Notes: a model not told the origin generated them from the sequence alone. A stretch of DNA of 64,000 bases from Catillopecten margaritatus gill symbiont (GCA_037956075.1 CP138327.1:1116001-1180000); one strand, 5' to 3'; counted from the first letter of the stretch, positions 52,367-62,859 are shown. Numbers and translations: made by a program.

Positions 52367-52989
52367 AAATACTCCTTGATAAATTCTTTAAATTTCTTAT
52401 GCGACATAATCTGTGTGCCGTCGCAATTAAACGCCATTGAGACGGTTGAATTAAATAAATTAATGGTGATTGTGCGTAAATAATAGCCTTCTAAATTGCG
52501 TAATTTTGGTAGATTTTCCATGATAAAACGCAAGTCATCAATGTTGGTTAATTTATCCATTTTTTGATTGCGTTCAAGCAGTGATTTTTGCCATTCTTTG
52601 GATAGCAACTCAAAGGCGTTGTCGCCCTCTAGCATTTTGTAAATGCGTTTAATCAATCGGCTTTTTTCTTTGAGTGGGATTTTATTGAAATGAAAATTCA
52701 TATAATTAGGATCCAGCAAATCCCCTGCCAAATGCACCTCAGTATTCAATGGGTCAAATACGCTGGACACACGCACCTCAGCATTATTCAGCCCAATAAC
52801 CAAACGATAAGCACCTGTTTCCATTAGCAAATACAACCAAGCCTGTGAGAGTTCCTCCATATTTGCATCAACACTATTGAGCGTGCGTTCACGGTTATAT
52901 ACACTTTCACGCAGGCTTTTATCGCCTTTGAGGGAGTGCATTAAATTGTTATTAAAATAATAACCGACGAGTGCGTCTTTTTTCTTCAT
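52363..52989 (-). CDS. Hypothetical protein in the truB-yceH operon
   Basis: 208 residues, soluble, mixed alpha/beta, no motif I recognise. 'FNNNLMHSLKGDKSLRESVYNRERTLNS' and a central helical part are seen. Overlaps truB and yceH by four bases each, so it is a regular member of this operon. Confidence 0.7.
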   Translation of the reverse strand: MKKKDALVGYYFNNNLMHSLKGDKSLRESVYNRERTLNSVDANMEELSQAWLYLLMETGAYRLVIGLNNAEVRVSSVFDPLNTEVHLAGDLLDPNYMNFHFNKIPLKEKSRLIKRIYKMLEGDNAFELLSKEWQKSLLERNQKMDKLTNIDDLRFIMENLPKLRNLEGYYLRTITINLFNSTVSMAFNCDGTQIMSHKKFKEFIKEYL

Positions 52990-53888
52990 ACAAATAATCG
53001 CTTGGGTTGCAAAATGTTATTTTCTATCTCTCCGATACCCAAAAAGACAGCGTTTTCATCAAATATTTTAACCAAATTATCAATCTGGTTTTCAACTTTA
53101 ATTTTACGCCCATAACGAATGTCGATACTTTGTTGTTCATTAATGCTAACGCTGTGTATATTTGGGAGCATCTCTTCGCTTGGGAAAATCTGTGCGTCAA
53201 GTTGTGCGTAATCATCGCCGGCTAATTTTTCTAATTCAGAAAATTTAATTGTTTGCCCAATATTCACATGGGCAAAACCGGTGCGTCTGAGTTCAATCAC
53301 ATGGGCGCCACAGCCCAATTTCTCGCCAATATCGCCAATCAATGAGCGGATATAAGTGCCTTTAGAGCACGCCACTTCTAAGGTAAAAATACCATCTTTA
53401 TAATCTAAAAAATCAATGTTGAAAATCGTAACGGGGCGGGCAGGGCGTTCGATTTCAATGCCTTGTCTGGCGAGTTTGTATAAGGGTTGCCCGTCTTTTT
53501 TGAGAGCAGAATACATTGGCGGTATTTGCTCAATATCGCCTTGAAAACTAAACGCCACTTCTTTAACCTGTTCTTCACTCAATTCAAATGCTCGAGTGTT
53601 AATAATTTCACCTTCGCAATCTAGCGTGTCAGTCGTTTCACCCAACTTCCCCCGTACAAAATAGCGCTTATTATCATCCAACAAAAATCCTGCCACCTTG
53701 GTCGCCTGCCCTAAACAAATCGGTAAAATCCCACTAGCAAGCGGGTCAAGCGCGCCCGTATGTCCTGCTTTTTTAGCAAAAAATAAGCGTTTAACTTTTT
53801 GTAAGATAGCGTTCGAACTCAGACCTGTGTCCTTGTCAAGCAGGATGATACCATTAATATCTCTGCCTTTTGGATTGCGTCTTGACAC
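52986..53888 (-). CDS. truB: tRNA pseudouridine-55 synthase
   Basis: 300 residues; 'GIILLDKDTGLSSNAIL' at the N-terminus, catalytic Asp in 'HTGALDPLASGILP' near 42, 'YSALKKDGQPLYKLAR' near 122, and a C-terminal PUA-like domain. Follows rbfA directly. Confidence 0.95.
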   Translation of the reverse strand: MSRRNPKGRDINGIILLDKDTGLSSNAILQKVKRLFFAKKAGHTGALDPLASGILPICLGQATKVAGFLLDDNKRYFVRGKLGETTDTLDCEGEIINTRAFELSEEQVKEVAFSFQGDIEQIPPMYSALKKDGQPLYKLARQGIEIERPARPVTIFNIDFLDYKDGIFTLEVACSKGTYIRSLIGDIGEKLGCGAHVIELRRTGFAHVNIGQTIKFSELEKLAGDDYAQLDAQIFPSEEMLPNIHSVSINEQQSIDIRYGRKIKVENQIDNLVKIFDENAVFLGIGEIENNILQPKRLFV

Positions 53889-54227
53889 TTATAGTTGGGC
53901 TAAGAGTTCGTCAATTTTCGCACCCGTATTCGGGGCTGAATCGTAGATGAATTTGAGGGCAGGGGTGTGGCGTAAATCCAAAGTTTTGGATAGGCGGGAG
54001 CGGAAAAAACCGCTGGCTTTGTAAAGTAGAGGGGCGACGGCATTTTGTTGGTCTTCTGGGACAGTGTAAAAAACCTTGGCAGAGCTCAAATCACGACTGG
54101 CAATGACATCGGTAATATCAACGGATTGCAGTCTTTGGTCTTTGGTTTCTCTTTTTAAAAGTACCACCAATTCTCTGCGAATTAGTTCATTTACTCGCTC
54201 AATTCTGAAAGAGTTTTGTGCTTGCAT
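53889..54227 (-). CDS. rbfA: Ribosome-binding factor A
   Basis: 112 residues of KH-like fold needed for late 30S maturation. 'RIERVNELIRRELVVLL' at the start and 'TPALKFIYDSAPNTGAKIDELL' at the end. Usual position between infB and truB; start overlaps the infB stop by one base. Confidence 0.94.
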   Translation of the reverse strand: MQAQNSFRIERVNELIRRELVVLLKRETKDQRLQSVDITDVIASRDLSSAKVFYTVPEDQQNAVAPLLYKASGFFRSRLSKTLDLRHTPALKFIYDSAPNTGAKIDELLAQL

Positions 54228-56542
54228 TAAAGCGTGCGTGCCGTTTCAATACGCTCAAAGACTTCAATTTGGTCGCCTGCTTCCACATCATAACCTGCAA
54301 CACCAATACCACATTCTGTACCTGATTTAACCTCTTTAACATTGTCCTTAAAGCGTCTGAGTGATTCTAATTCACCTTCAAAGACAACCACGCTATCACG
54401 CAAGACACGAATTGGTGAATCTTTTCTAACTGTGCCTTCTTCCACCATACAGCCAGCAATATCACCAAGTTTTTGCGATTTAAAGACTTCTTTCACATTG
54501 GCAATACCAATAATATTTTCACTCAATTCTGGACTTAGTAAGCCACTCATAATTGCTTTAACATCATCAATTAAATTATAAATAATTGAGTAATATTCAA
54601 TGCGTACACCTTCACTATCGGCAGTTTTACGCGCTACCGAATCTGCACGCACATTAAAGCCAAGCACTAGCGCTTCAGAAGTTGCTGCCAAGGTAATATC
54701 AGTATTATTAATACCGCCCACACCACTGGAGACGACTTTAACACGCACCTCATCAGTTGACAATTCTTCTAATGCTTCAACCAATGCTTGTGCTGAACCT
54801 CTCACATCTGATTTAAGTAGGACATTAACGGTAGAAACATCGCCCTCTTCCATTTTCTGTAAGAAATTTTCCATCTTTGATGCTTGTTGTTTTTGCAATT
54901 CAGCCTCACGGTCACGGGCTTTTCTAAAGTCTGCCACTTCACGCGCTTTGCGTTCAGTTTCTACCACCAAAACTTCGTCGCCTGCATCTGGCACACCTGA
55001 CAGACCCAGTACTTCAACTGGCATTGAAGGTCCCGCTTCTTTTAAAACCTTACCTTGGTCGTTCACAATTTGCTTAACTTTGCCGTATTCCAAACCTGCA
55101 ATCATAATATCGCCTTTCTTCAAAGTGCCCGATTGCACGAGAATGGTTGTTACTTTACCACGCCCTTTTTCAAGGCGTGCTTCTAATACCGTGCCTTGTG
55201 CAGGCCCTTTGGCAACGGCTGAAAATTCTGCCATTTCAGCAGTCAAGGTAATCGCTTCCAAAAGTGCATCAACCCCTTCACCCGTTTTTGCCGAAACGCC
55301 AATCATCATCACATCGCCACCCCATTCTTCCGAAATCACTTCGTGAGTTGATAGTTCTTGCTTGGCTTTATCAAGATTAGCACCCTCTTTGTCAATTTTA
55401 TTAATCGCAACAATAATCGGTACACCCGATTTTTTCGCATGCTTAATCGACTCAATTGTTTGTGGCATCACCCCGTCATCGGCTGCTACCACAAGAATAA
55501 TAATATCGGTTGTACTTGCACCACGAGAGCGCATTTTTGAAAACGCAGCGTGTCCTGGTGTGTCAATAAAAGTAATGGTATTGCCGTTTGATTCAACTTG
55601 ATAAGCCGCAACATGCTGGGTGATACCACCTGCTTCGCCATCGGCAACTTTTGCCTGACGAATGTAATCCAATAGAGAAGTTTTGCCATGATCAACATGA
55701 CCCATAATTGTAACCACTGGCGGTCGAGGAGTTTCGTCGCCTGTGGCTTTTGACTGCTCAATTGCCACATCTTCAATCGTTGATTCTTTACTGGCAATGC
55801 CCGTGTGCCCCATTTCTTCCACCACCAAAAGTGCAGTGTCCTGGTCAATCACATCATTAAGTGTTGCCATTACACCCATACCCATCAACACTTTTAAAAC
55901 TTCACCAGCCTTTGTTTTCATCTTTTGCGCTAAATCGCTGACTTTAATATTATCCGGCACAGCCACTTCGTGAATCACTTTATCAACTGGCTTTTGAAAA
56001 CCATGCTGTGCTTGTTCTTCTTGAGTTTTTTGGCTTAGGCGGGTTCTGTCTTTTTTCTTGAGTTTTCTGTTGGTTTTCTTGGCAACATGCAATTGCGTAC
56101 GCTTTGCACCCGGAGAACCTGCATTAGCATTACGAAATTGTTTTGATTTTTTGACCTCTTGTGGCTTATCTTCTGGGGCTTTCTTTGCTTCTGCTTCTTT
56201 CTTTGCTTCTGCTTGCTGATTTTTCAAGTCTTGTGCATCTTGCTTTTGCTTTTGAGTTGACTCTTTGCGTTTGGCATCTTGCTCTAATAATTTTTCATCT
56301 GCTTCACGCCCAGCGTCTAATGCTTCTTGCGCTTTTGCCGCCTGCTCCTCATCTTCTTTATTGACAACAGGTTCTGGTGCTTTGGCAGTCGGTTTTTTAC
56401 TGCTCATCAAGATTTTTAGATCACTGGGTGAGACTTCAGAATCTGACTTTTTGCCCGTAATACCAGCGTCCGCCAAACTTGCAATGATTTCGTCTTCCGA
56501 CTTTTTCAATAATTTAGAAAGTGATTGAACTGTATGTGCCAT
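54227..56542 (-). CDS. infB: Translation initiation factor IF-2
   Basis: 771 residues: an N-terminal IF2_N domain, a long Lys/Glu/Ala-rich linker (60-180), a G domain with '[15 protein letters not shown]' near 286 and 'DTPGHAAF', then beta-barrel and C-terminal fMet-tRNA binding domains. Shorter than E. coli IF-2, mainly in the linker. Confidence 0.96.
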   Translation of the reverse strand: MAHTVQSLSKLLKKSEDEIIASLADAGITGKKSDSEVSPSDLKILMSSKKPTAKAPEPVVNKEDEEQAAKAQEALDAGREADEKLLEQDAKRKESTQKQKQDAQDLKNQQAEAKKEAEAKKAPEDKPQEVKKSKQFRNANAGSPGAKRTQLHVAKKTNRKLKKKDRTRLSQKTQEEQAQHGFQKPVDKVIHEVAVPDNIKVSDLAQKMKTKAGEVLKVLMGMGVMATLNDVIDQDTALLVVEEMGHTGIASKESTIEDVAIEQSKATGDETPRPPVVTIMGHVDHGKTSLLDYIRQAKVADGEAGGITQHVAAYQVESNGNTITFIDTPGHAAFSKMRSRGASTTDIIILVVAADDGVMPQTIESIKHAKKSGVPIIVAINKIDKEGANLDKAKQELSTHEVISEEWGGDVMMIGVSAKTGEGVDALLEAITLTAEMAEFSAVAKGPAQGTVLEARLEKGRGKVTTILVQSGTLKKGDIMIAGLEYGKVKQIVNDQGKVLKEAGPSMPVEVLGLSGVPDAGDEVLVVETERKAREVADFRKARDREAELQKQQASKMENFLQKMEEGDVSTVNVLLKSDVRGSAQALVEALEELSTDEVRVKVVSSGVGGINNTDITLAATSEALVLGFNVRADSVARKTADSEGVRIEYYSIIYNLIDDVKAIMSGLLSPELSENIIGIANVKEVFKSQKLGDIAGCMVEEGTVRKDSPIRVLRDSVVVFEGELESLRRFKDNVKEVKSGTECGIGVAGYDVEAGDQIEVFERIETARTL

Positions 56543-56568
56543 AGCGTTTTACCTTTGTTTTGGTTGGT

Positions 56569-58047
56569 TTAGTTAAACCATCCTTCGTTTTCCCTTGCAG
56601 TCATAATAACAGAAGATGCCACTTCCTTATCCATGCTGCGAATTTCTAATAATTCATCAATTGACAATTCAGCCAACCCATCAACCGTTGAAATTTCTGC
56701 TTTAATTAATGCCTGTGCCAAAGCCTCATCAACGCCTTCAACATTGCTTAATACTTCAAAAGAATCTGCATCACCGAATGCCTGCACTAACTGTGCATCA
56801 GAAGCACGCTCTTGCAATTCGCCTACCATTTTCGCATCAAATTCTTCAATGCCTTCCAAGTTAGCCGTGTCTGCATCAGCAACTGCATCAACACTGTCAA
56901 AACCTTCATCAATCAACACGGCAGCCACTTCGGCATCAACGCCTAATTTCTCGCCTAATTTCTTACTGGTTTTCTGATTTTCTTCCGCTTGCTTATCTTC
57001 TGACTCGCTCACCGACATTACATTTAACTTCCACCCCGTTAGACGAGATGCTAATTTAATATTTTGGCCACCACGACCAATCGCCAATGCCAACTGGTCT
57101 TCTTCAACGGCAATATCCACTGAATTTCTGTCTTCATCAATCACCAATGAGCTGATTTCTGCGGGTGCCATTGCGTTAATAATAAACTGTGCAGGCTCTT
57201 CGTCCCACAAAATCACATCAACTCGCTCGCCGTTCAATTCATTCGATACCGCCTGCACGCGTGCGCCACGCATACCGATACAAGAGCCGATTGGGTCAAG
57301 GCGTTTGTCTTTTGTTTTGACAGCCAATTTTGAACGCAACCCTGGGTCACGACTGGCACCCATAATCTCAATCACGCCTTCAGAAATTTCTGGCACTTCC
57401 ATTTTAAATAATTCAATAATCATCTCAGGGGCAGTTCGACTTAGGAAAATTTGTGCACCTCGTGGGCTTGATTTCACCTCTTTAATATAGGCACGCAAAC
57501 GGTCATTTTTGCGAATAGATTCATTTTGAATCAAATCAAATTTAGAAATCATTCCATCAACACCGCCCATATCCACATAAGCATTACCACGGTCAATACG
57601 CTTTACCGTTACCATAATCACTTCGCCTACGCGTTGTGTGTAATCAGCAACAATCACTTCTCTTTCTGCTTCACGCACTTTTTGGATAATCACTTGCTTC
57701 ACAGTTTGTGCGGCAATACGACCAAATTCTTCGGTCTCCCTTGGCTCACGCACAAATGCTTCTACAGCAACACCTTTAGCGTCTTTGGCGTAAATGTGTA
57801 ACTCTGAATTGAATTCTATCTCGCCGTCATCGTCAAGGAAATTATCGCCATCGGCAACCACCGTCCATTGTCTGAAAGTAGAAAACTTACCCGTTTTCCT
57901 GTCAATTTCAACATGCGCATCAATATTATGACGCTTTCTAGTCGCCACTGCCATCGCTTCCTCCAACGCCTCAAAAACATCATTCTTGGTGATATTTTTT
58001 TCGTTAGAAATCGCCTCAACCATTAAAAATAATTCTTTACTTTCCAC
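56569..58047 (-). CDS. nusA: Transcription termination/antitermination factor NusA
   Basis: 492 residues: an N-terminal RNA polymerase-binding domain, S1 (about 135-200), two KH domains ('GSCIGMRGARVQAVSNEL' near 253, 'AIGRGGQNIKLASRLTGW' near 318) and two acidic C-terminal repeats (360-490) as in gammaproteobacteria. Confidence 0.96.
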   Translation of the reverse strand: MESKELFLMVEAISNEKNITKNDVFEALEEAMAVATRKRHNIDAHVEIDRKTGKFSTFRQWTVVADGDNFLDDDGEIEFNSELHIYAKDAKGVAVEAFVREPRETEEFGRIAAQTVKQVIIQKVREAEREVIVADYTQRVGEVIMVTVKRIDRGNAYVDMGGVDGMISKFDLIQNESIRKNDRLRAYIKEVKSSPRGAQIFLSRTAPEMIIELFKMEVPEISEGVIEIMGASRDPGLRSKLAVKTKDKRLDPIGSCIGMRGARVQAVSNELNGERVDVILWDEEPAQFIINAMAPAEISSLVIDEDRNSVDIAVEEDQLALAIGRGGQNIKLASRLTGWKLNVMSVSESEDKQAEENQKTSKKLGEKLGVDAEVAAVLIDEGFDSVDAVADADTANLEGIEEFDAKMVGELQERASDAQLVQAFGDADSFEVLSNVEGVDEALAQALIKAEISTVDGLAELSIDELLEIRSMDKEVASSVIMTARENEGWFN

Positions 58048-58056
58048 TTTTTTCTC

Positions 58057-58518
58057 CTAAAAATGCGCAACTAAATTCGCTTTCTCAATTAAATCAATGT
58101 CCAACTCAACGGACCCCAATTCTGTCATTAACTCAATGCTATGGTTTTTTTCACTCACACTACCAATCGCACCCTTAAATTTTCTCTGACCGTTAATCGG
58201 TCGCAACAATCTCAAGGTAATATCATTGCCTAAAAATCGCTGATAATGCCCAATATTAAACAATGGTCGCTCAATACCTGGCGATGAAACTTCCAGATTA
58301 TACGGCATCGTAATCGGGTCTTCCACATCAAAAATACTACTCAACTGACGCGACACCACCTCACAATCTTCAATCCCAATTCCTTGCTCGGTATCAATAT
58401 ACACCCGCAAAATACTGTGCTTGCCGCTGGAAATATACTCAATTCCCACCAGTTCATAGCCCATATCTTCAATTACAGGTTTAATCAACACTTCAATTTT
58501 ATCTGTAATTTTTGCCAT
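58057..58518 (-). CDS. rimP: Ribosome maturation factor RimP
   Basis: 153 residues; 'LRVYIDTEQGIGIEDCEVVSRQLS' near 55 and 'LEVSSPGIERPLF' near 98. First protein gene of the rimP-nusA-infB operon, preceded by tRNA-fMet as in E. coli metY. Confidence 0.94.
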   Translation of the reverse strand: MAKITDKIEVLIKPVIEDMGYELVGIEYISSGKHSILRVYIDTEQGIGIEDCEVVSRQLSSIFDVEDPITMPYNLEVSSPGIERPLFNIGHYQRFLGNDITLRLLRPINGQRKFKGAIGSVSEKNHSIELMTELGSVELDIDLIEKANLVAHF

Positions 58519-58542
58519 TTTGCTTTATTATAGTAAATAAAA

Positions 58543-58568
58543 ACCCGCTAGAAAAGCGGGTCTAAAAA
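58543..58568 (-). terminator. Hairpin between tRNA-fMet and rimP
   Basis: The reverse strand reads ACCCGC-TTTTCTA-GCGGGT-TTTTA. An intrinsic terminator or attenuator that lets the tRNA be made in excess over the downstream operon. Confidence 0.8.
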
Positions 58569-58570
58569 TT

Positions 58571-58647
<77 letters not shown>

Positions 58648-58659
58648 CTAAAGGGGGCG

Positions 58660-58688
58660 ATTTTACTTGGTTATTTTGAAAATGTCCA
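58660..58688 (-). promoter_or_regulatory. Promoter of tRNA-fMet and the rimP-purD operon
   Basis: On the reverse strand: TGGACA (58683-58688), 17 bases, TAAAAT (58660-58665), then a GC-rich discriminator CGCCCCC typical of stringently controlled stable-RNA promoters. Confidence 0.7.
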
Positions 58689-58728
58689 GTTAAACTTGCA
58701 ATAATTCAATGATTTTGTTAAAAAATCG

Positions 58729-58734
58729 TATAAT
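58729..58734 (+). promoter_or_regulatory. -10 box giving a probable leaderless gshB mRNA
   Basis: Consensus TATAAT, seven bases, then the gshB ATG at 58742; no ribosome-binding site is visible. The -35 region is weak. Confidence 0.45.
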
Positions 58735-58741
58735 ACGCACT

Positions 58742-59689
58742 ATGAAAATTGCCATATTAATGGATGATATTGCCCATATCAACCCAAAAAAAGATTCTTC
58801 GCTCGCTATGATGCTTGAGGCAAAACGCCGCTCGCACAGCCTTTACACCTTTGATAGTAACGATTTATTTACGGAACAAGCAATCGTTTACGCCCACGCA
58901 TCGCCAACGATGGTTTTTGATGACCTTGAACATTGGTTTGAAAAAAAACCCGTTGAAAAAATTGCATTAAATAAATTTGATGTAATTTTAATGCGCAAAG
59001 ACCCACCCTTTGATATGTCCTATATATATGCCACTTATTTTTTAGAACAAGCGGAAAAACACGGCACTTTGGTTGTCAACAAAGCACAATCTTTGCGTGA
59101 TGCGAATGAAAAATTATTCGCCCTAAATTTCCCACAATGCCTGCCAAAAACTTTAGTCAGTAGCAACCAAGCACAACTCAAAGCCTTTATAGAAACCCAA
59201 AAAACCGCTGTGATAAAACCTTTGGATGGCATGGGTGGACACGATATTTTTAAATTCAACTCAGGCGACACAGAAATCGTCCCAACCCTAAACCGCCTAA
59301 CCAACAACGGAAAATCGCCAATTATGGCGCAAGAATTCCTCCCCGACATTGCAGCAGGCGACAAACGCATTCTCATCATCAACGGCAAGCCCATTGACTA
59401 CGCCCTCGCCCGCATTCCCGCCAAAGGCAATTTCAAAGGCAACCTCGCCGCAGGCGCAACTGGTGTTGGACAGCCCTTAAGCGAACGCGATTATTATTTA
59501 TGTGAACAAATCGCCCCAACCTTAAAAGCCAAAGGCTTAATGTTCGTCGGCTTAGATGTCATCGGCGACTACATCACCGAAATTAATGTAACCAGCCCCA
59601 CTTGCATTCGTGAATTAGACACGCAATTTGATTTAAATATTGCAGGCGTGTTATTTGATGCGATTGAAAAGGCTAAACTTCAGAAATAA
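58742..59689 (+). CDS. gshB: Glutathione synthetase
   Basis: ATP-grasp enzyme joining gamma-glutamylcysteine and glycine. 315 residues from ATG 58742, which begins the conserved 'MKIAILMDDIAHINPKKDSS'; the frame is open to 58709 but runs through the promoter. Motifs 'LRDANEKLFALNFP' near 120, 'KPLDGMGGHDIF' near 160, 'EINVTSPTCIRELD' near 280. Divergent from tRNA-fMet. Confidence 0.94.
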   Translation: MKIAILMDDIAHINPKKDSSLAMMLEAKRRSHSLYTFDSNDLFTEQAIVYAHASPTMVFDDLEHWFEKKPVEKIALNKFDVILMRKDPPFDMSYIYATYFLEQAEKHGTLVVNKAQSLRDANEKLFALNFPQCLPKTLVSSNQAQLKAFIETQKTAVIKPLDGMGGHDIFKFNSGDTEIVPTLNRLTNNGKSPIMAQEFLPDIAAGDKRILIINGKPIDYALARIPAKGNFKGNLAAGATGVGQPLSERDYYLCEQIAPTLKAKGLMFVGLDVIGDYITEINVTSPTCIRELDTQFDLNIAGVLFDAIEKAKLQK

Positions 59690-60653
59690 CCTCAAAGTCA
59701 TTCATACTACCCGTTACCGCAAAACCAATCACTTTTTCCGTATGTTTTGTTTGCAACTTGCAAGCAATTTGATTGATACTTGCACCCGACCCAACCGCAT
59801 CATCAATCACCAAAGTCGTTCTAAATTTCGCCATACTATCCACAACAAAAGTATGCTGTGCATTTTCAATTCTATCTGATAATTTTTTCAAAGTTTTTTG
59901 TGGCACACGAATATCGCCAATCACTTTAACCACATTTATCTTTGCAATACTCAATGCCAACTCATTTTCCAATACCTTCATAAACTGAACTTCTCTGGGC
60001 ACCGTAGGAGGAACAAAAACCACGGAATCCACCTTATATTTATCAATCGCTTTAAGGATGGACGCTTTAACCAAAGACGCTATCTCTTTTATCTTTGCCC
60101 TATTTTGCCCTTGTTTTGCGTATAATAATTTTTGCCCCATTTTGGTTTTTCCAAAAATTTCCACGGCATAAAAATCAAAATAGAATAACTTACTTACGCA
60201 ACAATCATCAGCAAAAGTTTTGCGCATTTTGCTACTGGCATCCAGCAAATCATCTTGTTTTTTCTTTTGGTATTTTTTGGTAATTCTACCAAATTCATTG
60301 GCTTTTTGACTGACTTCAAAATTGCGTTTATGACACCATTTCTCAAACCCATCAATACCCGATAGTTCAGCCCCTGTTGGCTCAATAAAGAAAAAATTCT
60401 CTGCAACAAGCTTACGAATATCATCCTCTATTTGATAATCTGAAACTTTGGTGCTGTCTTCAATTGCCGTATAAAAAACTTTCGGTGCTGAGCCTATCTT
60501 TTTAATTTTCCCTGCTTCAACAAGATTTTTTAGATGGCGGTGCGCCATTTGTCGAGAGATGTCAAAATGTGCCCCCACTTCCGCAGGACTTATTATGTTT
60601 GTATTTTGGATATACGCCAATATCTGCTGGCGTGTGTTGTGTGTGTTGTTCAT
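59673..60653 (-). CDS. Helix-turn-helix / phosphoribosyltransferase-domain regulator
   Basis: 326 residues. An N-terminal winged helix ('ISPAEVGAHFDISRQMAHRHLKNL', about 20-45) precedes a middle cysteine-containing region and a C-terminal phosphoribosyltransferase-like domain with the PRPP loop 'TLVIDDAVGSGAS' near 290. The plan recalls PurR of Bacillus, where PRPP is the effector, but the sequence family differs. A 29-bp palindrome abuts the start codon. Convergent overlap with gshB by 17 bases. Confidence 0.8.
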   Translation of the reverse strand: MNNTHNTRQQILAYIQNTNIISPAEVGAHFDISRQMAHRHLKNLVEAGKIKKIGSAPKVFYTAIEDSTKVSDYQIEDDIRKLVAENFFFIEPTGAELSGIDGFEKWCHKRNFEVSQKANEFGRITKKYQKKKQDDLLDASSKMRKTFADDCCVSKLFYFDFYAVEIFGKTKMGQKLLYAKQGQNRAKIKEIASLVKASILKAIDKYKVDSVVFVPPTVPREVQFMKVLENELALSIAKINVVKVIGDIRVPQKTLKKLSDRIENAQHTFVVDSMAKFRTTLVIDDAVGSGASINQIACKLQTKHTEKVIGFAVTGSMNDFEVISEV

Positions 60654-60682
60654 AGTTTACAGTTTACAGTAAACTGTAAACT
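60654..60682. promoter_or_regulatory. 29-bp perfect palindromic operator touching the regulator's ATG
   Basis: AGTTTACAGTTTA-CAG-TAAACTGTAAACT: 13-bp arms, 3-base centre. Each arm is itself two direct AGTTTA(C) half-sites. It occupies the ribosome-binding position of the regulator gene and lies 12 bases past the crcB stop, so binding would block both transcription and translation initiation. Confidence 0.75.
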
Positions 60683-60694
60683 ATACACCCTTTT

Positions 60695-61087
60695 TTAATG
60701 CCCCAATAGGTAACGCGTCAGCACAACCCCCACACCCACCGCTGACAACGACAAAGCGATATTTAATAAAATATTTAAACTCGCCTGCCCATAATGCCCC
60801 ATACTCATCATTTCCACCGATTCCCACGACAGCGTTGACATTGTCGTCAATGACCCTGTAAAACCAATCAAAAGTAGCAATCGATATGCCTCACTTAACA
60901 TCGCTTTTTCTAAAACAATTACTACCAACACCCCTGCTAAAAGTGACCCAAGCACATTCGCCCCTAAAGTCCCATAAGGAAACCCATACCCAAAAATTGA
61001 ATTCATCAATATCGTCAAGTAATAACGCACACTCGCACCGATTGTTGCGCCAACACCGATAGCCAAAACTGTAGGTAAAAATGTCAT
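60695..61087 (-). CDS. crcB: Fluoride exporter CrcB
   Basis: Four-span dual-topology fluoride channel (Fluc), 130 residues, with 'GTLGANVLGSLLAG' near 41 and 'GFTGSLTTMSTLSWE' near 75. Its start overlaps the rarA stop (ATGA), so no separate fluoride riboswitch is expected or seen. Confidence 0.94.
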   Translation of the reverse strand: MTFLPTVLAIGVGATIGASVRYYLTILMNSIFGYGFPYGTLGANVLGSLLAGVLVVIVLEKAMLSEAYRLLLLIGFTGSLTTMSTLSWESVEMMSMGHYGQASLNILLNIALSLSAVGVGVVLTRYLLGH

Positions 61088-62328
61088 TTGTTATGCCTTA
61101 ATTGTTTTAATTTATCATTAATTTTAATTTCTAACCCTCTATCAACAGGCTGATAATAAACCTGCTCGCCCATTTCCTCGGGAAAATAGGTTTGTCCTTT
61201 AGAAAAACCATCCGCCTCATTATGTGCATAACGATAACCTTCGCCGTAGCCCAAATCATCCATCAATGCAGTCGGGGCGTTGCATAAGTGCTTTGGCACT
61301 GCTAAATCAGCACTGTCTCTGGCTTCGTTCATTGCTTGATTAAAAGCGGTATAAACAGCGTTTGATTTCGGAGCAACGGCACAATAAACAGCCGCTTGGG
61401 CGATGGCACGATTGCCTTCTTTTTCGCCCACCCGTGCAAACACATCCCATGCATTCAGCGTAATTTCCAATGCACGAGGGTCGGCATTGCCAATGTCTTC
61501 CGACGCAATTGCTAATAAGCGTCGGGCAATAGTTTTTGCATCGCACCCTGCCACCAACATCCGCGCCATCCAATATAACGCCCCATCTGGTGACGAACCC
61601 CGCACCGACTTATGAAACGCCGACAATTGCTGATAAAAAATATCCCCACCTTTGTCAAATGCACTGATTTTTTTCTGCAACAAATGCCCCACCGACACAT
61701 TATCCAGTTTATCCAACTTCGCCAACGCAATCTGCTCAACAATGTTAATGAGTCGCCTCGCATCACCCCCACTCGAATTTATCACGCTAAGTCGTGCGTT
61801 CTCATCCATCGCCTCTAATTTTTCATGCGTCAATGCCCGCTGCAAAATCTGCGCCAATTCCTCCGCACTCAACGCCTCCAATACATACACGCTCATTCGT
61901 GAGAGCAACGCCCGGTTCAATTCAAACGACGGATTTTCAGTCGTCGCCCCAATTAGTGTAATCAATCCCGACTCAATATGTGGCAAAAATGCATCCTGCT
62001 GTGCTTTATTAAATCGATGAATTTCATCCACAAATAAAATCGTTTGCTGTCCAATATTCTGAAATTTCCGAGCATTCTCCACCACCACCCGCAATTCCTT
62101 CACCCCATCCAGCACCGCACTAATCTGCGCAAAATGCCCCTCCACCTGCTGACACATAATCCGTGCCAGCGTCGTTTTCCCCGTTCCCGATGGACCCCAC
62201 AAAATCATCGAATGCAACTGCCCATTATTCACCGCTTGTTTCAATGGATGAGTATCATTCAATAAATGTGACTGTCCGAAGAAATCGGCAAGGGTTTGCG
62301 GGCGTAAGTTTTCGGCTAAGGGTTTCAT
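61084..62328 (-). CDS. rarA: Replication-associated recombination protein RarA (MgsA)
   Basis: AAA+ ATPase acting at stalled replication forks. 414 residues: 'LRPQTLADFFGQSHLL' near 8, Walker A 'GPSGTGKTTLAR' near 45, Walker B 'LFVDEIHRFNKAQQD' near 98, C-terminal tetramerisation region. Confidence 0.94.
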   Translation of the reverse strand: MKPLAENLRPQTLADFFGQSHLLNDTHPLKQAVNNGQLHSMILWGPSGTGKTTLARIMCQQVEGHFAQISAVLDGVKELRVVVENARKFQNIGQQTILFVDEIHRFNKAQQDAFLPHIESGLITLIGATTENPSFELNRALLSRMSVYVLEALSAEELAQILQRALTHEKLEAMDENARLSVINSSGGDARRLINIVEQIALAKLDKLDNVSVGHLLQKKISAFDKGGDIFYQQLSAFHKSVRGSSPDGALYWMARMLVAGCDAKTIARRLLAIASEDIGNADPRALEITLNAWDVFARVGEKEGNRAIAQAAVYCAVAPKSNAVYTAFNQAMNEARDSADLAVPKHLCNAPTALMDDLGYGEGYRYAHNEADGFSKGQTYFPEEMGEQVYYQPVDRGLEIKINDKLKQLRHNK

Positions 62329-62525
62329 AGATTAAAAATGAATATACTTATATCGGCCATTATATAATCATACTTTTTTACAAAGTGTAAAAAATGAAAA
62401 AAATAAATCGTCTAATCGTGCCTCGCCTTTAATTATTATTTTATTAAAAGTTTTTCTTAAACTTTGGTTATATTGTTACCCATAAATCTTCTATAATAAC
62501 GACCTAAAAAATAGGAATAATAATT

Positions 62526-62723
62526 ATGAACGCATTAAATGATAATCGAGACTTTTTTTGGACAGAGAAATCAGCCAAGGAAGGCGATGTTAGTGCGCAA
62601 TTTAATTTAGCTACTATGTATGATGACGGAGTCGGAGTTGCTCACGATAGAGGACAAGCTGTGTACTGGTATTCAAAAGCAATTGAGCAAGGTCATACTG
62701 GGGCACAGGACAGAATGAGCTAA
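62526..62723 (+). CDS. Short Sel1-repeat protein
   Basis: 65 residues comprising one clear Sel1 repeat ('GDVSAQFNLATMYDDGVGVAHD') and the start of a second ('RGQAVYWYSKAIEQGHTGAQ'). No signal peptide. Sel1 proteins usually have many repeats, so this is either a fragment or a minimal adaptor. Confidence 0.6.
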   Translation: MNALNDNRDFFWTEKSAKEGDVSAQFNLATMYDDGVGVAHDRGQAVYWYSKAIEQGHTGAQDRMS

Positions 62724-62859
62724 TAATAAATACTATAATTAGCACTACTTTTTATAAAAATCAGTTTATTTTATTCTCTCCAATCTTTTACCAATTCATG
62801 CTAAATATATGGCTAATACCACTCTTAGCTGTTTTTAGATTTGATCAAATTTAACTCTA

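Noticed and set aside
54600..55346. Long antisense ORF opposite infB
   Set aside because: It is a mirror of infB codon bias with low-complexity Ser/Thr/Pro content and no recognisable domain.
60695..61090. Fluoride riboswitch for crcB
   Set aside because: crcB starts inside the end of rarA (ATGA overlap), leaving no leader for a riboswitch.
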